Counted from the first letter of the stretch, positions 1 through 9,384 are shown. The stretch: DNA of 64,000 nt from Thiocapsa roseopersicina (GCF_900106925.1 NZ_FNNZ01000016.1:48923-112922), one strand, 5' to 3'. Notes: generated from the sequence alone by a model not told the origin. Translations and numbers: made by a program.

Positions 1-895
1 CGACCCAGACCGGCACCCGCTGCTCTTCCACGCCCAGGGCAGAGATCTTCTCGAACCCGGCGGGCTCCACGCGTCTGACCTGCCCGTCCAGCGCATCCTC
101 GCCGCCCCAGCGTTCCAGCGTCACACGCATCCCGGGCCGCACACGCACGGCGTCCACAGACAGCAGGTCGACCTTGACCTCCAGCGCATCCAGGTCGCCG
201 ATCTCCAGCACCGCCTCGCCGGACTGCACCGGCCCCTCGCAGCAGCGATGACGTTGGGTCACGACCCCGTCGATCGGGGCGCGGACACCGAGAACCGGGT
301 GGTCGCCCGGAGCGCGCTTGCCGGCGGCGATCTCCACGAGCGCGCGGGCCGATTCAAGCTCGAAACGGGCGACCTCCACCGAATGTCGCGCGGCGCGTGC
401 CGAGGCGTTGGCGGCGTCGCGCTGCGCGAGCCGCCGACCTCGCTCCTCGGAGGAGATGAGTTGGCGCCGGTGCAGGGTCTCGCTGCGGTCGTACTCGGTG
501 CGGGCCAGCTCGTATTCGGTCTGCCGAGCCGAGAGGTTTGCCTCCGCCTCCTCCAAATGGGCTTGTGCTGCGGCGAGCGACTCGCGCGCCTGACCGCGCG
601 AGCGCGGGTCAAGTGCCGGCGCAGGCAAGGGTTCCAGCTCGAACAGCACCTGATCGGCAGCGACCGCATCCCCTGGCTCGAGCTCCACGCGGCGCAGATA
701 GCCGCTGATCGGCGCAGAGACGCTATAGATATCGCGCAGGCGCATGCGACCCTCGTCCTCGATCGACTCGATAAAGACGTCCTGCCGAACCAAAGTCGCG
801 CTGACCGGCACGGGAGACGGCATCAAGGCGAGCGCGAGCAAGCCGAGGATGGTTAGGCCGACGACGGTTGCAATCATTTGTTTTCGGAAGGACAT
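1..895 (-). CDS. HlyD/MacA-type periplasmic adaptor subunit, 3' end cut by window edge
   Basis: The reverse-strand frame is open from an ATG at 895 to base 1, giving 298 codons with no stop, so the C-terminus lies outside the window. The start MSFRKQMIATVVGLTILG is a short basic stretch and one membrane anchor. It is followed by a first half-lipoyl/barrel segment (SVSAPISGYLRRVELEPGD), an Ala/Glu/Arg-rich alpha hairpin of about 100 residues, and a second half-lipoyl segment (GVRAPIDGVVTQR). This is the order expected of membrane fusion proteins that link an inner-membrane transporter to an outer-membrane channel. It follows the FtsX-type permease at 1087-3450 on the same strand, from which it is separated by one copy of the 84-bp repeat. 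An ATPase gene may follow beyond the edge. The family is clear; the substrate is unknown. Confidence 0.85.
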   Translation of the reverse strand, partial: MSFRKQMIATVVGLTILGLLALALMPSPVPVSATLVRQDVFIESIEDEGRMRLRDIYSVSAPISGYLRRVELEPGDAVAADQVLFELEPLPAPALDPRSRGQARESLAAAQAHLEEAEANLSARQTEYELARTEYDRSETLHRRQLISSEERGRRLAQRDAANASARAARHSVEVARFELESARALVEIAAGKRAPGDHPVLGVRAPIDGVVTQRHRCCEGPVQSGEAVLEIGDLDALEVKVDLLSVDAVRVRPGMRVTLERWGGEDALDGQVRRVEPAGFEKISALGVEEQRVPVWV

Positions 896-999
896 ACTGT
901 CGATTATCCCCCTAAACTCCCGTCACCGTTCAGTGCCGGTCGGTACGTCGAATTCACGTGGCGTGGTCTGACGATCTGAACGACCCGAATTTTTCCTCC

Positions 1000-1083
1000 T
1001 GAACCGCGTCACCGCCAACGTCCAGAGCCGCGCCGAGGTCGACGACATCACGAACCGATAAAGGCCGCTCCGGACGCGGTTCA
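1000..1083. repeat. 84-bp terminal-dyad repeat, copy 1 (TGAACC variant)
   Basis: The element starts TGAACCGCGTC and ends GACGCGGTTCA, an exact 11-base inverted terminal pair enclosing about 62 bp. It belongs to the same size class as the TAAACCGCG elements elsewhere in this window. The A-to-G change at base 2 of the left end is matched by a T-to-C change at the right end, so pairing is kept. It fills most of the 191-bp gap between the permease stop (1087) and the adaptor start (895). Confidence 0.75.
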
Positions 1084-1086
1084 GCC

Positions 1087-3450
1087 CTACTCGATCGTCT
1101 TCAACGCCGCAATCATGTCCAGCCGCCCCAGCAGTCGCGCAATCGCGAGCACCGACAGCACCGAGGCCAGCAGTACCCCGGCGGCGGAGAAGGCGTAGGT
1201 CTGCGGGCTGATGACGAAGGGCACCCGGAACATGTCCATCGCCATGCCCGAGCTGAGCAGCGCGGCGAATCCGGTGCCGATCAGCCAGCCCAGCGGGATG
1301 GCCAAGAGGGTCAGAACGGCGATCTCGCCGATGAGGATCCAGCTCACCTCCGCCCGGCTGAAGCCGAGGACTCGGAGCGTGGCCAGCTCGCGCGAGCGCT
1401 CCGAGAAGGCGATACGCGCGTTGTTGTAGACTACGGCGAAGGTGATGGAGCCGGCCATCAGCAGCAGGATGCTCATCGTCACCAGCACGGTGTCGTCGAT
1501 GTAGTCGCGGAATTGGCGCTCCGCATCCGCGACCAAACCGATGCCGGCGACGCGCGGCACCTCCCAAAGACGCGCGAAGAGCCGGTCGTGCTGCGCGGCG
1601 TCGGTCATCAGCCAGACACCGGAGAGTGCAGGGCCTTCGCCCATCAGTCGATTTAGGGCGCGCCGCTCCATGTAGGCGCTCACGCCGATCGGCTCGTCGA
1701 CGATGCCGGCCAGCGGAACCCTGAGGGTCCGGCGATGCCCTTCCATGATCTCGACTTCGAGCGCGTCGCCGGGTGCGAGCCCGAGGTCTTCCGCCAGGAA
1801 GCGGGTCATCAGGAGGCCCTCGGGCGGCAGGCGAATCGGACGATGGTCGGCGTCGAGCAAGCCGCGCAGTCGCGGTTCCGGCTCCATGCCTTGAATGCTG
1901 GTGCGGTAGTCTCGGGTCCCGTTGATCAGGCGCACCGGCACGTTGCGAAAGCCCTCCACATAGGCCACGCCGGGCAGGGTGCGCAGCTCGGCCAGCGACC
2001 GCTCGGGTGTCGGGTCGGTGAAGCTGAGTTGAACATCCATGTTCATCACAAGCCGGTATTGGACGTCGAGCAGGTGATCGATTGCACCGAACTGATAGCT
2101 CCCGAGGAGCAGGAGTCCGCCGGACAGCCCGATCCCGAGCATCGAGAGCAGTGCCTTGGTGCGATGGCGCAGGAGGTTGCGCAGGATGATCCGGGTCGGC
2201 TGGTCCAGTCGCCGTCCGAGCGCGGAGCGTTCGATCCAGGAGGCATGAAAGCGCCGGGGCGCGGGCGGGCGCATCGCCTCCGCGGGCGGCATCGCGACCG
2301 CACGGCCCACGGCGCGGGCGGTGCCCAGCGCGGCAGAACAGGCGGAAACCAGAAGGGCTAGAGCAACGATCCGAGGCTGGAGGCGGAAGCTCGTTTCCGG
2401 GAAACGATAGTATTCGGCGTAGACCCCGGCCATCCCTTCCGCCGCCCAAGCGCCGAGGGCGATCCCGAGTAGCGATCCCACGACCACGATGAGTCCGGTC
2501 AGCAGGCCGTAATGCGCGGCGATGTCCCGGTTGCCGTAGCCGAATGCCTTGAGGATCGCGATCTGCCGGCGCTGGGTCTGGATGATCCGCGCCATCAGCA
2601 GATTCAAGAGGAAGGCCGCGACCGAGAGGAAGATGGCGGGAAGCACGATCGCCATGACGCGGAGCTGGTCGAGCTCCTCGGACAGGAAGCGATGCGAGAT
2701 CTGGTCCTCGCGGCCCATGGCGCCGATTCCGCCGTAGCGGGCCAGATGCAGGTCCAGGGTCTCAATGACTGTCTCCGCGTCGGCCCCGGACTGGAGCGAG
2801 AGCAGGACGCTGTTGAAGGCACCGTCCATGTCCATCGCGTGGGCCAGCGCTCGGCGGTTCATCCAGAGGACCGCAAAGCGTTTGTAGTCCGGCAAGATGT
2901 CCGCCGGCCCCACCTGATAGACGAACTCGGGCGACAGGGCGACACCGCTGACGGTCAGGATTTGGAGACGGCCGTTGATGATCGCCTCCAACCGATCCCC
3001 CGCCCGTAGCGCCTGCGCCTCAGCGAACGGCTCGCTCAGTACCACCTGGTCCGATCGGTCCGGCTCGGGCAGTGCGCCCTCGCGCAGATACAGACGATTC
3101 AGCCCCGGCTGATGGCCGTCCGGGATCGAGAGCAGCAGGCCGCGGACCGGCTCGTCGAAACCCGGAACCTCCAAGCGCACCGGAGCCTGCACCCGCGTCT
3201 CGACCTGGTTGACGCCCGGGATCTCGCGCAGACGCGCCGCGAGCCCTTCCGGGGCGCGCTTGAGATCGGCAAAGACATGGGCGAAATGATGGCCGTCGTA
3301 GAACCGGGCCTGCGACAGGCGCAGGGCATCGAGCGTGGTCACGGACAGGATGAGCACCATCACGCCCGCGGCGATCACCACGGCGATGGCGGCAACCTGT
3401 CCCTTGAGGTCGAAGAGATCGCGCAGGAGCTTGGTGTGCAGTGCTCGCAT
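1087..3450 (-). CDS. ABC transporter permease with two FtsX domains, 787 aa
   Basis: This is a large integral membrane protein of the MacB/FtsX permease type. An N-terminal membrane helix (residues about 16-38) is followed by a periplasmic domain of about 220 residues. A first FtsX core of three helices starts near residue 255 (RVMAIVLPAIFLSVAAFLLN), then comes a fourth helix and a second periplasmic domain. A second FtsX core lies near the C-terminus (VTMSILLLMAGSITFAVVYN). The frame continues upstream to 3696, but that would overlap the hydrolase gene; MRALHTKLLRDLFDLKGQ at 3450 is the natural start. The gene follows the hydrolase gene after 38 bp and precedes an adaptor gene. No ATPase is adjacent inside the window. 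It probably exports a lipid or hydrophobic compound, which is inference. Confidence 0.88.
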   Translation of the reverse strand: MRALHTKLLRDLFDLKGQVAAIAVVIAAGVMVLILSVTTLDALRLSQARFYDGHHFAHVFADLKRAPEGLAARLREIPGVNQVETRVQAPVRLEVPGFDEPVRGLLLSIPDGHQPGLNRLYLREGALPEPDRSDQVVLSEPFAEAQALRAGDRLEAIINGRLQILTVSGVALSPEFVYQVGPADILPDYKRFAVLWMNRRALAHAMDMDGAFNSVLLSLQSGADAETVIETLDLHLARYGGIGAMGREDQISHRFLSEELDQLRVMAIVLPAIFLSVAAFLLNLLMARIIQTQRRQIAILKAFGYGNRDIAAHYGLLTGLIVVVGSLLGIALGAWAAEGMAGVYAEYYRFPETSFRLQPRIVALALLVSACSAALGTARAVGRAVAMPPAEAMRPPAPRRFHASWIERSALGRRLDQPTRIILRNLLRHRTKALLSMLGIGLSGGLLLLGSYQFGAIDHLLDVQYRLVMNMDVQLSFTDPTPERSLAELRTLPGVAYVEGFRNVPVRLINGTRDYRTSIQGMEPEPRLRGLLDADHRPIRLPPEGLLMTRFLAEDLGLAPGDALEVEIMEGHRRTLRVPLAGIVDEPIGVSAYMERRALNRLMGEGPALSGVWLMTDAAQHDRLFARLWEVPRVAGIGLVADAERQFRDYIDDTVLVTMSILLLMAGSITFAVVYNNARIAFSERSRELATLRVLGFSRAEVSWILIGEIAVLTLLAIPLGWLIGTGFAALLSSGMAMDMFRVPFVISPQTYAFSAAGVLLASVLSVLAIARLLGRLDMIAALKTIE

Positions 3451-3488
3451 CGGTCGACCTCGGCGACGCCGTCGGGAACCCGATCCGC

Positions 3489-4472
3489 TCAGAACGCGTC
3501 CGCTTCGACCTCCAGATAGGCGAGCGAGACGTGCTTGCCCAGTTCCTCCTCGAAGCCCGGCCAATCCTTGAAGCGGGCAAGCTGCTCCGCGATGATCGGA
3601 TGCATCTCGAAGTCGCTGCCGCCGCTCTCGTACAAGGCCGCGACGCCGTCGTAGACCCCGGTCAGATAGTCGCGGTAGGCATCGACGATCTCCCATCCGC
3701 CGGTTCGGCCGTGTCCCGGAATCAGCACGCTCGCCGTCACTGCGGCTTTAACCCCGTCCAACGCGTTGATGCTGCCGATGAAAGAGCCGTCGTCCATGCG
3801 AACGATGCGTCCGTTGCAGGCGTTGTCGCCCAGGAACAGAACCTCGAGCTCCGGGATCTCGAACATCAGATCCGAGGTGCTGTGCACATGCGGGTAATAG
3901 TGGGTCTTGAAGGTGAGCCCGCCGATCGAAAGGGTCTCGCCACCCTCGAGCGGAAGCGTCGGACCCTCGGCGACCGTCCCTTCGGTGGCGCCTTCGGTCG
4001 CGCTCATCATGCGTTGGACCCACTCCTCGCCGGCCCCTTCGGCGATCAGTTTCAGCATCTCGGGATGCCCGTAGATCGGCACCTGCGGGGTCGCAGCCAG
4101 CATCGCCTGATTGCCCAGCCAGTGGTCCCCGTGGACGTGCGTGTTCAGCACGGCGAGCAGCGGCTTGTCGGTGACTTTGCGGATCTGGCGCAGGACCATC
4201 TCGCCGGTCTGAACGCTCGACCCCGGATCCACGACGATCACGCCGGTCTCCGTGACCAAGAAGGCCGGGTTGTTCATGAACCCCTGGTTCTCGGGGGTGG
4301 GATAGTCCACCGGTCCGTGGATCACATAGAGACCGGGAGCGACCTGCTCCGCCGGGTAGTCCGGCAGGTCCGGGCCGCGATCCGCCAGGGCGGGGAAGGC
4401 GAGGGCGAGCATCAGGCAGGAGAGCAAGGCGATCGGCCACGAGGGCCGGTGTGGGATTCGATCGAGCGGCAT
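3489..4472 (-). CDS. Secreted metallo-beta-lactamase-fold hydrolase, 327 aa
   Basis: This is a zinc-dependent hydrolase of the metallo-beta-lactamase superfamily. The first 30 residues look like a Sec signal peptide ending in FPALA, so the enzyme is probably periplasmic. The zinc motif THVHGDH places ligands at H112, H114, D116 and H117. Later conserved points are the histidine in YYPHVHSTSD, GDN in LFLGDNACNG and the histidine in LIPGHGRTGG. The layout resembles the SoxH/quinoprotein-relay type of hydrolase rather than a true lactamase; the substrate cannot be read from the sequence. It is the first gene of a minus-strand group with the FtsX permease, and is divergent from fumC across a 172-bp gap. 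Confidence 0.85.
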   Translation of the reverse strand: MPLDRIPHRPSWPIALLSCLMLALAFPALADRGPDLPDYPAEQVAPGLYVIHGPVDYPTPENQGFMNNPAFLVTETGVIVVDPGSSVQTGEMVLRQIRKVTDKPLLAVLNTHVHGDHWLGNQAMLAATPQVPIYGHPEMLKLIAEGAGEEWVQRMMSATEGATEGTVAEGPTLPLEGGETLSIGGLTFKTHYYPHVHSTSDLMFEIPELEVLFLGDNACNGRIVRMDDGSFIGSINALDGVKAAVTASVLIPGHGRTGGWEIVDAYRDYLTGVYDGVAALYESGGSDFEMHPIIAEQLARFKDWPGFEEELGKHVSLAYLEVEADAF

Positions 4473-4572
4473 GGGTAAGGATCCTCACGGTGAGCCAAAA
4501 TGTCTTTATACCGCAGCGGCGGTCAGGGAACATCGCGAGCTGGGTGCGATTCAAACCTTGGGTAAGGCCGCG

Positions 4573-4593
4573 AGCCCGAGACGGTCTCGGGCT
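4573..4593. promoter_or_regulatory. Perfect 9-bp hairpin in the fumC leader
   Basis: AGCCCGAGA and TCTCGGGCT flank a 3-base loop about 50 bp before the fumC start codon, in the gap between fumC and the divergent hydrolase gene. It could be an mRNA leader hairpin or an operator dyad. There is no T-tract, so a terminator is unlikely. Confidence 0.4.
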
Positions 4594-4644
4594 GTAAGAA
4601 CGAAATCGAGCGGACGTCATCGTTTCGCCCGCGGGGGTCAGCGT

Positions 4645-6009
4645 ATGAGCACGGAGAAATACGAGCATCCCGACCCGAGCGTCGAGAACGGGCACCTCTA
4701 CGGCCGTCAGACCCGGCTCGCGCTCGACAACTTCGCGATCGGCGGGCGTCCCCTGCCGCCGGCCTTCATCCAGGCGCTGGGGCTGATCAAGGCCTGTGCC
4801 GCGCGGGTCAACGGCCGTCTCGGGGTGGTCTCTACCGACCTCGCCGAGGCCATCGAGGTTGCGGCGCAGCACGTCGCCGCGGGCGAGCTGGATGACCAGT
4901 TTCCGGTCGACATCTACCAGACCGGCTCCGGCACCTCAAGCAACATGAACGCGAACGAGGTCATTGCGACCCTGGCCTCACGTGCCTTGGGGCGGACGGT
5001 GCACCCGAACGACGACGTTAATCGCGGCCAGAGCAGCAACGACGTGATCCCCACGGCGATCCATGTTGCCGCGGCGCTTGCGCTGCCCGCCCTGCGCCGG
5101 GCCGTCGAAGACCTCGCAGGCGCCATCGAACGACGCGCAGACGCGCATCGGAGCCTCGTCAAGACCGGCCGAACCCACCTGATGGACGCGGTCCCGCTGA
5201 CCCTGGGCCAAGAGTTCGGCGGCTGGGCGGCACAGCTTCGCACCGATCTCGAGCGCCTCGACGACACCGCCCGGCGTCTGCTGAAGATCGCCCAGGGCGG
5301 CACCGCGGTCGGCACCGGCGTCAATACCCACCCCCGCTTTGCCGAGACATTCGCCGCCGAGCTGTCGCACCGGACCGGACTCGCCTTCGCACCGGCGGAC
5401 GATCTCAGGGCAGCGATCGCCGGTCAGGACACGGCGGTCGAGCTCAGCGGCCAGCTCCGGGTCCTGGCGCTGACCCTGATGAAGATCGCCAACGACCTGC
5501 GCTGGATGGCCAGCGGACCGGCCGCCGGGCTCGCCGAGATCCGGCTGCCGGCGCTGCAGGCCGGCAGCAGCATCATGCCGGGCAAGGTCAATCCGGTGAT
5601 CCCGGAGGCCGTGGCCATGGCCTGTGTTCAGGTCGTCGGACTGGATACGGCCATCGCACTGGCCGCGCAGGACAACCGCTTCCAGCTCTGTACCATGCTG
5701 CCCTTGATCGCTGCGGACCTGCTCGAGCAGATCGGCCTGCTGACGCGCGCCAGCGGGGCGCTGGGCGAGAAAGCCATCGACGGCCTCGGCGTCAACGCGG
5801 CGGGAATCAAGCACGCCTTGGAGCGCAATACGATGCTCGCTACCGCACTCGCCCCGGTCATCGGCTACGACGCCGCGGCGGCGATTGCCCGGCGCGCGCT
5901 GGACGAGGACCGACCCGTGCGCGAGATCGCCCGAGAGGACACCGATCTGGCCGACGCCGAGCTGGATCGGCTGCTCGACCCCCGCCGCCTTGCGGGCTTG
6001 ACGGACTGA
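4645..6009 (+). CDS. fumC: Fumarate hydratase, class II, 454 aa
   Basis: The protein belongs to the fumarase/aspartase superfamily and should interconvert fumarate and malate in the TCA cycle, without an iron-sulfur cluster. The family signature GSSIMPGKVNP is at residues 307-317. Other hallmarks are TGSGTSSNMNANEV near residue 93 and GRTHLMDAVPLTLGQEFGGW near residue 175. Length matches class II fumarases (about 460). The frame opens earlier, at 4471, but the start at 4645 (MSTEKYEHPDPSVENGHLYG) fits the family. Aspartate ammonia-lyase is the main alternative and is less likely, because homology is strongest to fumarase-type motifs. The gene stands alone, convergent with the PLD-like gene. 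Confidence 0.93.
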   Translation: MSTEKYEHPDPSVENGHLYGRQTRLALDNFAIGGRPLPPAFIQALGLIKACAARVNGRLGVVSTDLAEAIEVAAQHVAAGELDDQFPVDIYQTGSGTSSNMNANEVIATLASRALGRTVHPNDDVNRGQSSNDVIPTAIHVAAALALPALRRAVEDLAGAIERRADAHRSLVKTGRTHLMDAVPLTLGQEFGGWAAQLRTDLERLDDTARRLLKIAQGGTAVGTGVNTHPRFAETFAAELSHRTGLAFAPADDLRAAIAGQDTAVELSGQLRVLALTLMKIANDLRWMASGPAAGLAEIRLPALQAGSSIMPGKVNPVIPEAVAMACVQVVGLDTAIALAAQDNRFQLCTMLPLIAADLLEQIGLLTRASGALGEKAIDGLGVNAAGIKHALERNTMLATALAPVIGYDAAAAIARRALDEDRPVREIAREDTDLADAELDRLLDPRRLAGLTD

Positions 6010-6018
6010 CCGGGACGC

Positions 6019-6043
6019 CCGGTCGGGTCCGGCAGCCGACCGG
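6019..6043. terminator. GC-rich hairpin between convergent genes
   Basis: CCGGTCGG and CCGACCGG are separated by 9 bases in the 37-bp gap between fumC and the PLD-like gene. It may act as a two-way terminator, but there is no T-tract on either side. Confidence 0.4.
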
Positions 6044-6046
6044 CCG

Positions 6047-7474
6047 CTAGAAACTGGACCAGCCGAGGGTCTCGCCGATCCATGCCCGCAAGGACCGCAC
6101 CGCGGAGCGATCCTCCCAGGTGTCGTAGGGATCGGAAACCTGCCAATCCGGCTCGTTGCGCCAGCGTTGCTCGAACCAGGTCAGCGCAGCGCGGAGGAAG
6201 GGATCATCCGCCGGACCCACGACAAGGACATTCGTCTCCAGGTTGAAGTCGTCCAGATTTCGTCGGGTGAAATTCGACGACCCGGTGATGAGGACGACTT
6301 GGCCATCGGCGCGTTCCAGAACAAGCTGCTTGGCGTGACATTGCTCCCCGGTAGTACGACACCAGCGCACCGGGATTCCGGAATCGTGGAAACGTCGCCC
6401 GGTCTGGCGATTGGGGATTCCACTCTTCTCCCGGCCGAACGCATCCCGGTTGGGGTCGAGTAGGATTCGGACATCGACCCCTCGACCCGAGGCGTCCTTG
6501 ACGGCCCGGATCAGCGCCTCGTGCGAGAAATAGAACATGGCGATATCGAGCCGATCCCCGCGAGCAGCGCTTTGGATCGTGTCGAGTGCCGCCTCCCGGA
6601 TTCGGCTTTCGGTGATGATCCGTGCCTGAAGTGGACTCTGCGCCGGCGCGCCCTGATCGGCGGGGATCTCGAAGGGCACCTGCCCGGCTGAAAAGCGGAT
6701 CACGGCGGTTTCGGTGTCCAGGAGATCCAGTGCCGCTTGGCCGCGAAACACCACAGCCGTGTTCACATGGGCGCTGCTCGCGTCGTGTGGATTGGCCGAC
6801 GTCACCAGTGCCACCCAGTCATCGCCGTCATCGGCCACGAGTGTCTTGCGGTGATTGGCCTTGAGGTTTAGCAGGGCGAAATAGGTCCGAAGCGTAACCG
6901 CCTCCTCGCCCACCGGATTGGGCAGCCAGCCCCGGGTACTGTTGCCGAGCCACTTGCAGCAGAGTCGCCACGGCGCCGACCAGAAGGGGTTGGGATCGCG
7001 CAGTCGGCCCAGATCGGTATAGACCAGATGCGCACCTGCTGCCTCGAGCGCATCCAGGTGCGGCGCCGCGACGCCCCCGTAGAGGTTGTTGAAGGGGTCG
7101 GTGATGATGATCGTCACGAGCCCCGGCCGGTCGCGCATGCGCTGCAGCAGGTTCTCCGTCAGCTCCCGAGACAGGGGCCGATGGGTCTCCGTGATCGTTT
7201 CCTGCATGGCATTGAACAGAAACATATCCAGCACCAGCAGCCTGTCTGCACCCTGGATCAGCTCGAAAACGCGATCGAAGATGACCTGTCGCGTGTGGCG
7301 TTCTCCCTCGGCATCCACCCAGGTGTGATCGGCGAGAAACTCCATGTCATGCACCGGGCGCAGCGGTGCGGCAACGCTGATTCCGGGCGGCAGGGGCTTG
7401 TACGCATGATAGAAGCCGTTGCCCAGAACAAGGGCGAGGAGCAGCAGCAGAATGCGTTTCATCACCGAATTCAT
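6047..7474 (-). CDS. Phospholipase D-family (HKD) protein, exported, 475 aa
   Basis: The protein starts with a signal or anchor segment ([20 protein letters not shown]). It carries two phospholipase D-type catalytic motifs: [14 protein letters not shown] near residue 211 (HxKxxxxD) and [14 protein letters not shown] near residue 370, followed by [15 protein letters not shown] pair of HKD half-sites in one chain is the normal layout for phosphatidyltransferases and phospholipases, in which each half supplies a histidine nucleophile. It is therefore likely to cleave or transfer phospholipid head groups at the cell envelope. The second motif appears less canonical because its Asp sits in RADGQ. 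It is convergent with fumC and divergent from the carbonic anhydrase. Confidence 0.85.
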   Translation of the reverse strand: MNSVMKRILLLLLALVLGNGFYHAYKPLPPGISVAAPLRPVHDMEFLADHTWVDAEGERHTRQVIFDRVFELIQGADRLLVLDMFLFNAMQETITETHRPLSRELTENLLQRMRDRPGLVTIIITDPFNNLYGGVAAPHLDALEAAGAHLVYTDLGRLRDPNPFWSAPWRLCCKWLGNSTRGWLPNPVGEEAVTLRTYFALLNLKANHRKTLVADDGDDWVALVTSANPHDASSAHVNTAVVFRGQAALDLLDTETAVIRFSAGQVPFEIPADQGAPAQSPLQARIITESRIREAALDTIQSAARGDRLDIAMFYFSHEALIRAVKDASGRGVDVRILLDPNRDAFGREKSGIPNRQTGRRFHDSGIPVRWCRTTGEQCHAKQLVLERADGQVVLITGSSNFTRRNLDDFNLETNVLVVGPADDPFLRAALTWFEQRWRNEPDWQVSDPYDTWEDRSAVRSLRAWIGETLGWSSF

Positions 7475-7686
7475 CGACAGGTCATGGGTTTAATGAGCCT
7501 ACTCTGCTTCACCGTGGATCCGAGTCCGCCCGGGGGCACGCCGCGCAACCTGATCTGACCGAGACGCGCCCGGCCGACAGTCGAAAAACCGTCCCCATCG
7601 CCCCATGTCGACGAAGGGCGAGCATCTCGACCGAGCGCCGACGCATCGCCCTCGACAACAGGCGCATCCACCAGACGAGGATCACC

Positions 7687-8268
7687 ATGAGCCAGACACT
7701 CGAAGAGGTCTTGAACGCCAACGCCGCCTATGCGGCGGACTTCGACAAGGGCGACTTGCCGATGCCCCCGGGGCGGCATTTCGCCATCTTGACCTGTATG
7801 GACGCACGCCTCGATCCGGCCAAATACGCCGGACTCGCCGAAGGCGATGCACATGTCATCCGCAACGCCGGCGGTCGCGCCAGCGACGATGCGATCCGCT
7901 CGCTGGTCATTTCCTACAAGCTGCTCGGGACCAGAGAGTGGTTCGTCATCCATCACACCGATTGCGGCATGGAGACCTTCACCGACGAGATTATGCGCGG
8001 TCTGCTCGCCAGTAGCCTGAAAACCGCCAGTGTGGATGCCTCCGGCTGGCACGACAGCGGCGAGGGGCCGGGCTCGACCGAGGGGAACTACGTCGACTGG
8101 CTGACCATCAAGGACAACGCACAAAGCGTCGTCGAGGACGTTCGGCGGATCCGTCGGCACCCCCTTGTTCCGGGCGAGATTCCGATCTACGGCTACATCT
8201 ACGACGTGCGCACCGGCAAGTTGGTCGAGGTGCCGGACGCGACTCGCATCGGTGCGGCATTGCCTTGA
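7687..8268 (+). CDS. Beta-class carbonic anhydrase, 193 aa
   Basis: This is a cytoplasmic zinc enzyme that interconverts CO2 and bicarbonate. Zinc ligands are visible as C37 in [10 protein letters not shown] and as H90 and C93 in HHTDCGM, with the catalytic Asp-Arg pair D39/R41. The short length (193) and the motif spacing point to the small clade-D-like beta enzymes. The start at 7687 follows GAGGATCACC, which contains a ribosome-binding-site-like GAGG. It is monocistronic and ends before a strong hairpin. Supply of bicarbonate would suit the pyruvate carboxylase further along the window, though no direct link is shown. Confidence 0.92.
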   Translation: MSQTLEEVLNANAAYAADFDKGDLPMPPGRHFAILTCMDARLDPAKYAGLAEGDAHVIRNAGGRASDDAIRSLVISYKLLGTREWFVIHHTDCGMETFTDEIMRGLLASSLKTASVDASGWHDSGEGPGSTEGNYVDWLTIKDNAQSVVEDVRRIRRHPLVPGEIPIYGYIYDVRTGKLVEVPDATRIGAALP

Positions 8269-8290
8269 TTTAAGCCGGGCGAACGTTCTC

Positions 8291-8314
8291 GTGACACCGC
8301 TCCGGCGGTGTCAC
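8291..8314 (+). terminator. Perfect 10-bp hairpin after carbonic anhydrase
   Basis: GTGACACCGC and GCGGTGTCAC flank a TCCG loop 22 bp after the carbonic anhydrase stop. The downstream sequence GTCTCCTTC is only weakly T-rich, so this is a likely but not classical intrinsic terminator. Confidence 0.6.
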
Positions 8315-8389
8315 GTCTCCTTCGGCCCACCGCGCCGTGAGTCACCCGTTCGAATACCTCGGCAAGCCTCCCACGCAGAAACCTGCACC

Positions 8390-8412
8390 AAAAAAAACCC
8401 GCTTGCGCGGGC
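8390..8412 (-). terminator. Rho-independent terminator of rpmB-rpmG
   Basis: Read on the minus strand, CCCGC-GCAA-GCGGG is followed by a run of eight Ts. This is a textbook intrinsic terminator about 70 bp beyond the rpmG stop codon. Confidence 0.85.
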
Positions 8413-8481
8413 TTGTTCTAAAGTGCCGTCACAAGCGCCGCGACTCGGTAAGAGTCGAAGGCTCCGCGGCGATGGAAGGCG

Positions 8482-8649
8482 CTACTTGATCTTGCCTTCC
8501 TTATACATCACGTGCTGCCGGACGACGGGATCGAATTTCTTGATCTCCATCTTGCCCGGCTGATTGCGTTTGTTCTTGGTGGTCGTATAGAAATGACCGG
8601 TACCGGCGCTGGAATTGAGCCGGATCTTATCGCGTGCTGCCTTGGCCAT
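8482..8649 (-). CDS. rpmG: 50S ribosomal protein L33, 55 aa
   Basis: This small basic protein has the sequence pattern [20 protein letters not shown] with [20 protein letters not shown], typical of bacterial L33 (about 55 residues). It binds the large ribosomal subunit near the E site. The zinc-type CxxC pairs are absent, so it is the cysteine-free form. It lies 14 bp downstream of rpmB in the usual rpmB-rpmG operon and is followed by a strong intrinsic terminator. Confidence 0.97.
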   Translation of the reverse strand: MAKAARDKIRLNSSAGTGHFYTTTKNKRNQPGKMEIKKFDPVVRQHVMYKEGKIK

Positions 8650-8663
8650 GGTGTGCCCTCCGG

Positions 8664-8900
8664 TTAGACCTTATCGCCGCGTGCACGGATCTCGCCGAGC
8701 ACGATGTCGATACCGCGCTTGTCGATGATGCGCATGCCCTTCGTGGAAACCCGCAGCTTGACCCAGCGCTTCTCGCTCTCCACCCAAAACCGATGGTCGT
8801 GGAGATTGGGCAGAAAACGCCGCTTCGTTCTGTTGTTCGCGTGCGAGACGTTATTGCCGGTAATCGGGCGCTTACCGGTGACCTGGCATACCTTGGACAT
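8664..8900 (-). CDS. rpmB: 50S ribosomal protein L28, 78 aa
   Basis: The start [20 protein letters not shown] and the segments [18 protein letters not shown] and [14 protein letters not shown] are diagnostic of bacterial L28. The length of 78 is the same as that of the enterobacterial protein. It is a structural protein of the large ribosomal subunit. It is first in the rpmB-rpmG operon; a promoter should lie in the A/T-richer stretch 8920-9010, but I see no clear -35/-10 pair. Confidence 0.97.
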   Translation of the reverse strand: MSKVCQVTGKRPITGNNVSHANNRTKRRFLPNLHDHRFWVESEKRWVKLRVSTKGMRIIDKRGIDIVLGEIRARGDKV

Positions 8901-9045
8901 GGCGGAATCCCTAGAATTCGGAGGTCGTGCTTCGGGGTAGAAAGAAGCGGAAAGCTAACATGTTTCCGCGATTCGACGCAACGCAAAATTCCTTGTCGTC
9001 GTCATCGGCCGAACCGTGTATGCGTTTTTTTGCCGCCCCGAGCCC

Positions 9046-9074
9046 GTGACAAGTGCGCGCAGCACGACTATACT
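9046..9074 (+). promoter_or_regulatory. Sigma-70 promoter for tRNA-Cys
   Basis: GTGACA (9046-9051) and TATACT (9069-9074) are separated by exactly 17 bp. The -10 box ends 10 bp before the first base of tRNA-Cys, as expected for a tRNA promoter. Confidence 0.7.
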
Positions 9075-9084
9075 TTCCGGCTCG

Positions 9085-9158
9085 GGCTGAGTGGCAGAGT
9101 GGTCATGCAGCGGCCTGCAAAGCCGTGCACCCCGGTTCGATTCCGGGCTCAGCCTCCA
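9085..9158 (+). tRNA. tRNA-Cys (GCA)
   Basis: The 74-nt gene has acceptor arms GGCTGAG and CTCAGCC, a D arm, the anticodon loop CTGCAAA (anticodon GCA), a T arm CCGGTTCGATTCCGG and an encoded CCA end preceded by U73. The pattern closely follows the enterobacterial cysteine tRNA. It lies 122 bp before tRNA-Leu and may be co-transcribed with it. Confidence 0.95.
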
Positions 9159-9280
9159 TCATCAATCCCCGCCGGAACTCTTCGCCGATTGTTTGCTCGT
9201 AGGGTGTCGCCCCTTGTCTAGTTAAGGATCGCACGACGCACGAGCAGACGGACTCATCCGACAACCTAAACGGACGCCGC

Positions 9281-9365
9281 GCCCGGGTGGCGAAACTGGT
9301 AGACGCAAGGGACTTAAAATCCCTCGACTTCGGTCATGCGGGTTCGAGTCCCGCCCCGGGCACCA
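9281..9365 (+). tRNA. tRNA-Leu (UAA)
   Basis: The 85-nt class II tRNA has acceptor arms GCCCGGG and CCCGGGC, the anticodon stem GGGA/TCCC with loop CTTAAAA (anticodon UAA), a long variable arm (CTCGACTTCGGTCATG region), a T arm with GGTTCGAGTCC and an encoded CCA. It reads UUA and UUG codons, rare in this GC-rich genome. Confidence 0.95.
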
Positions 9366-9384
9366 TCCCTCTTCGGACGGACTC

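Noticed and set aside
4978..5814. Minus-strand frame inside fumC
   Set aside because: Antisense of a conserved enzyme; no independent evidence.
9085..9365. Possible integration site at the tRNA genes
   Set aside because: No direct repeat of a tRNA 3' end and no integrase are seen nearby.
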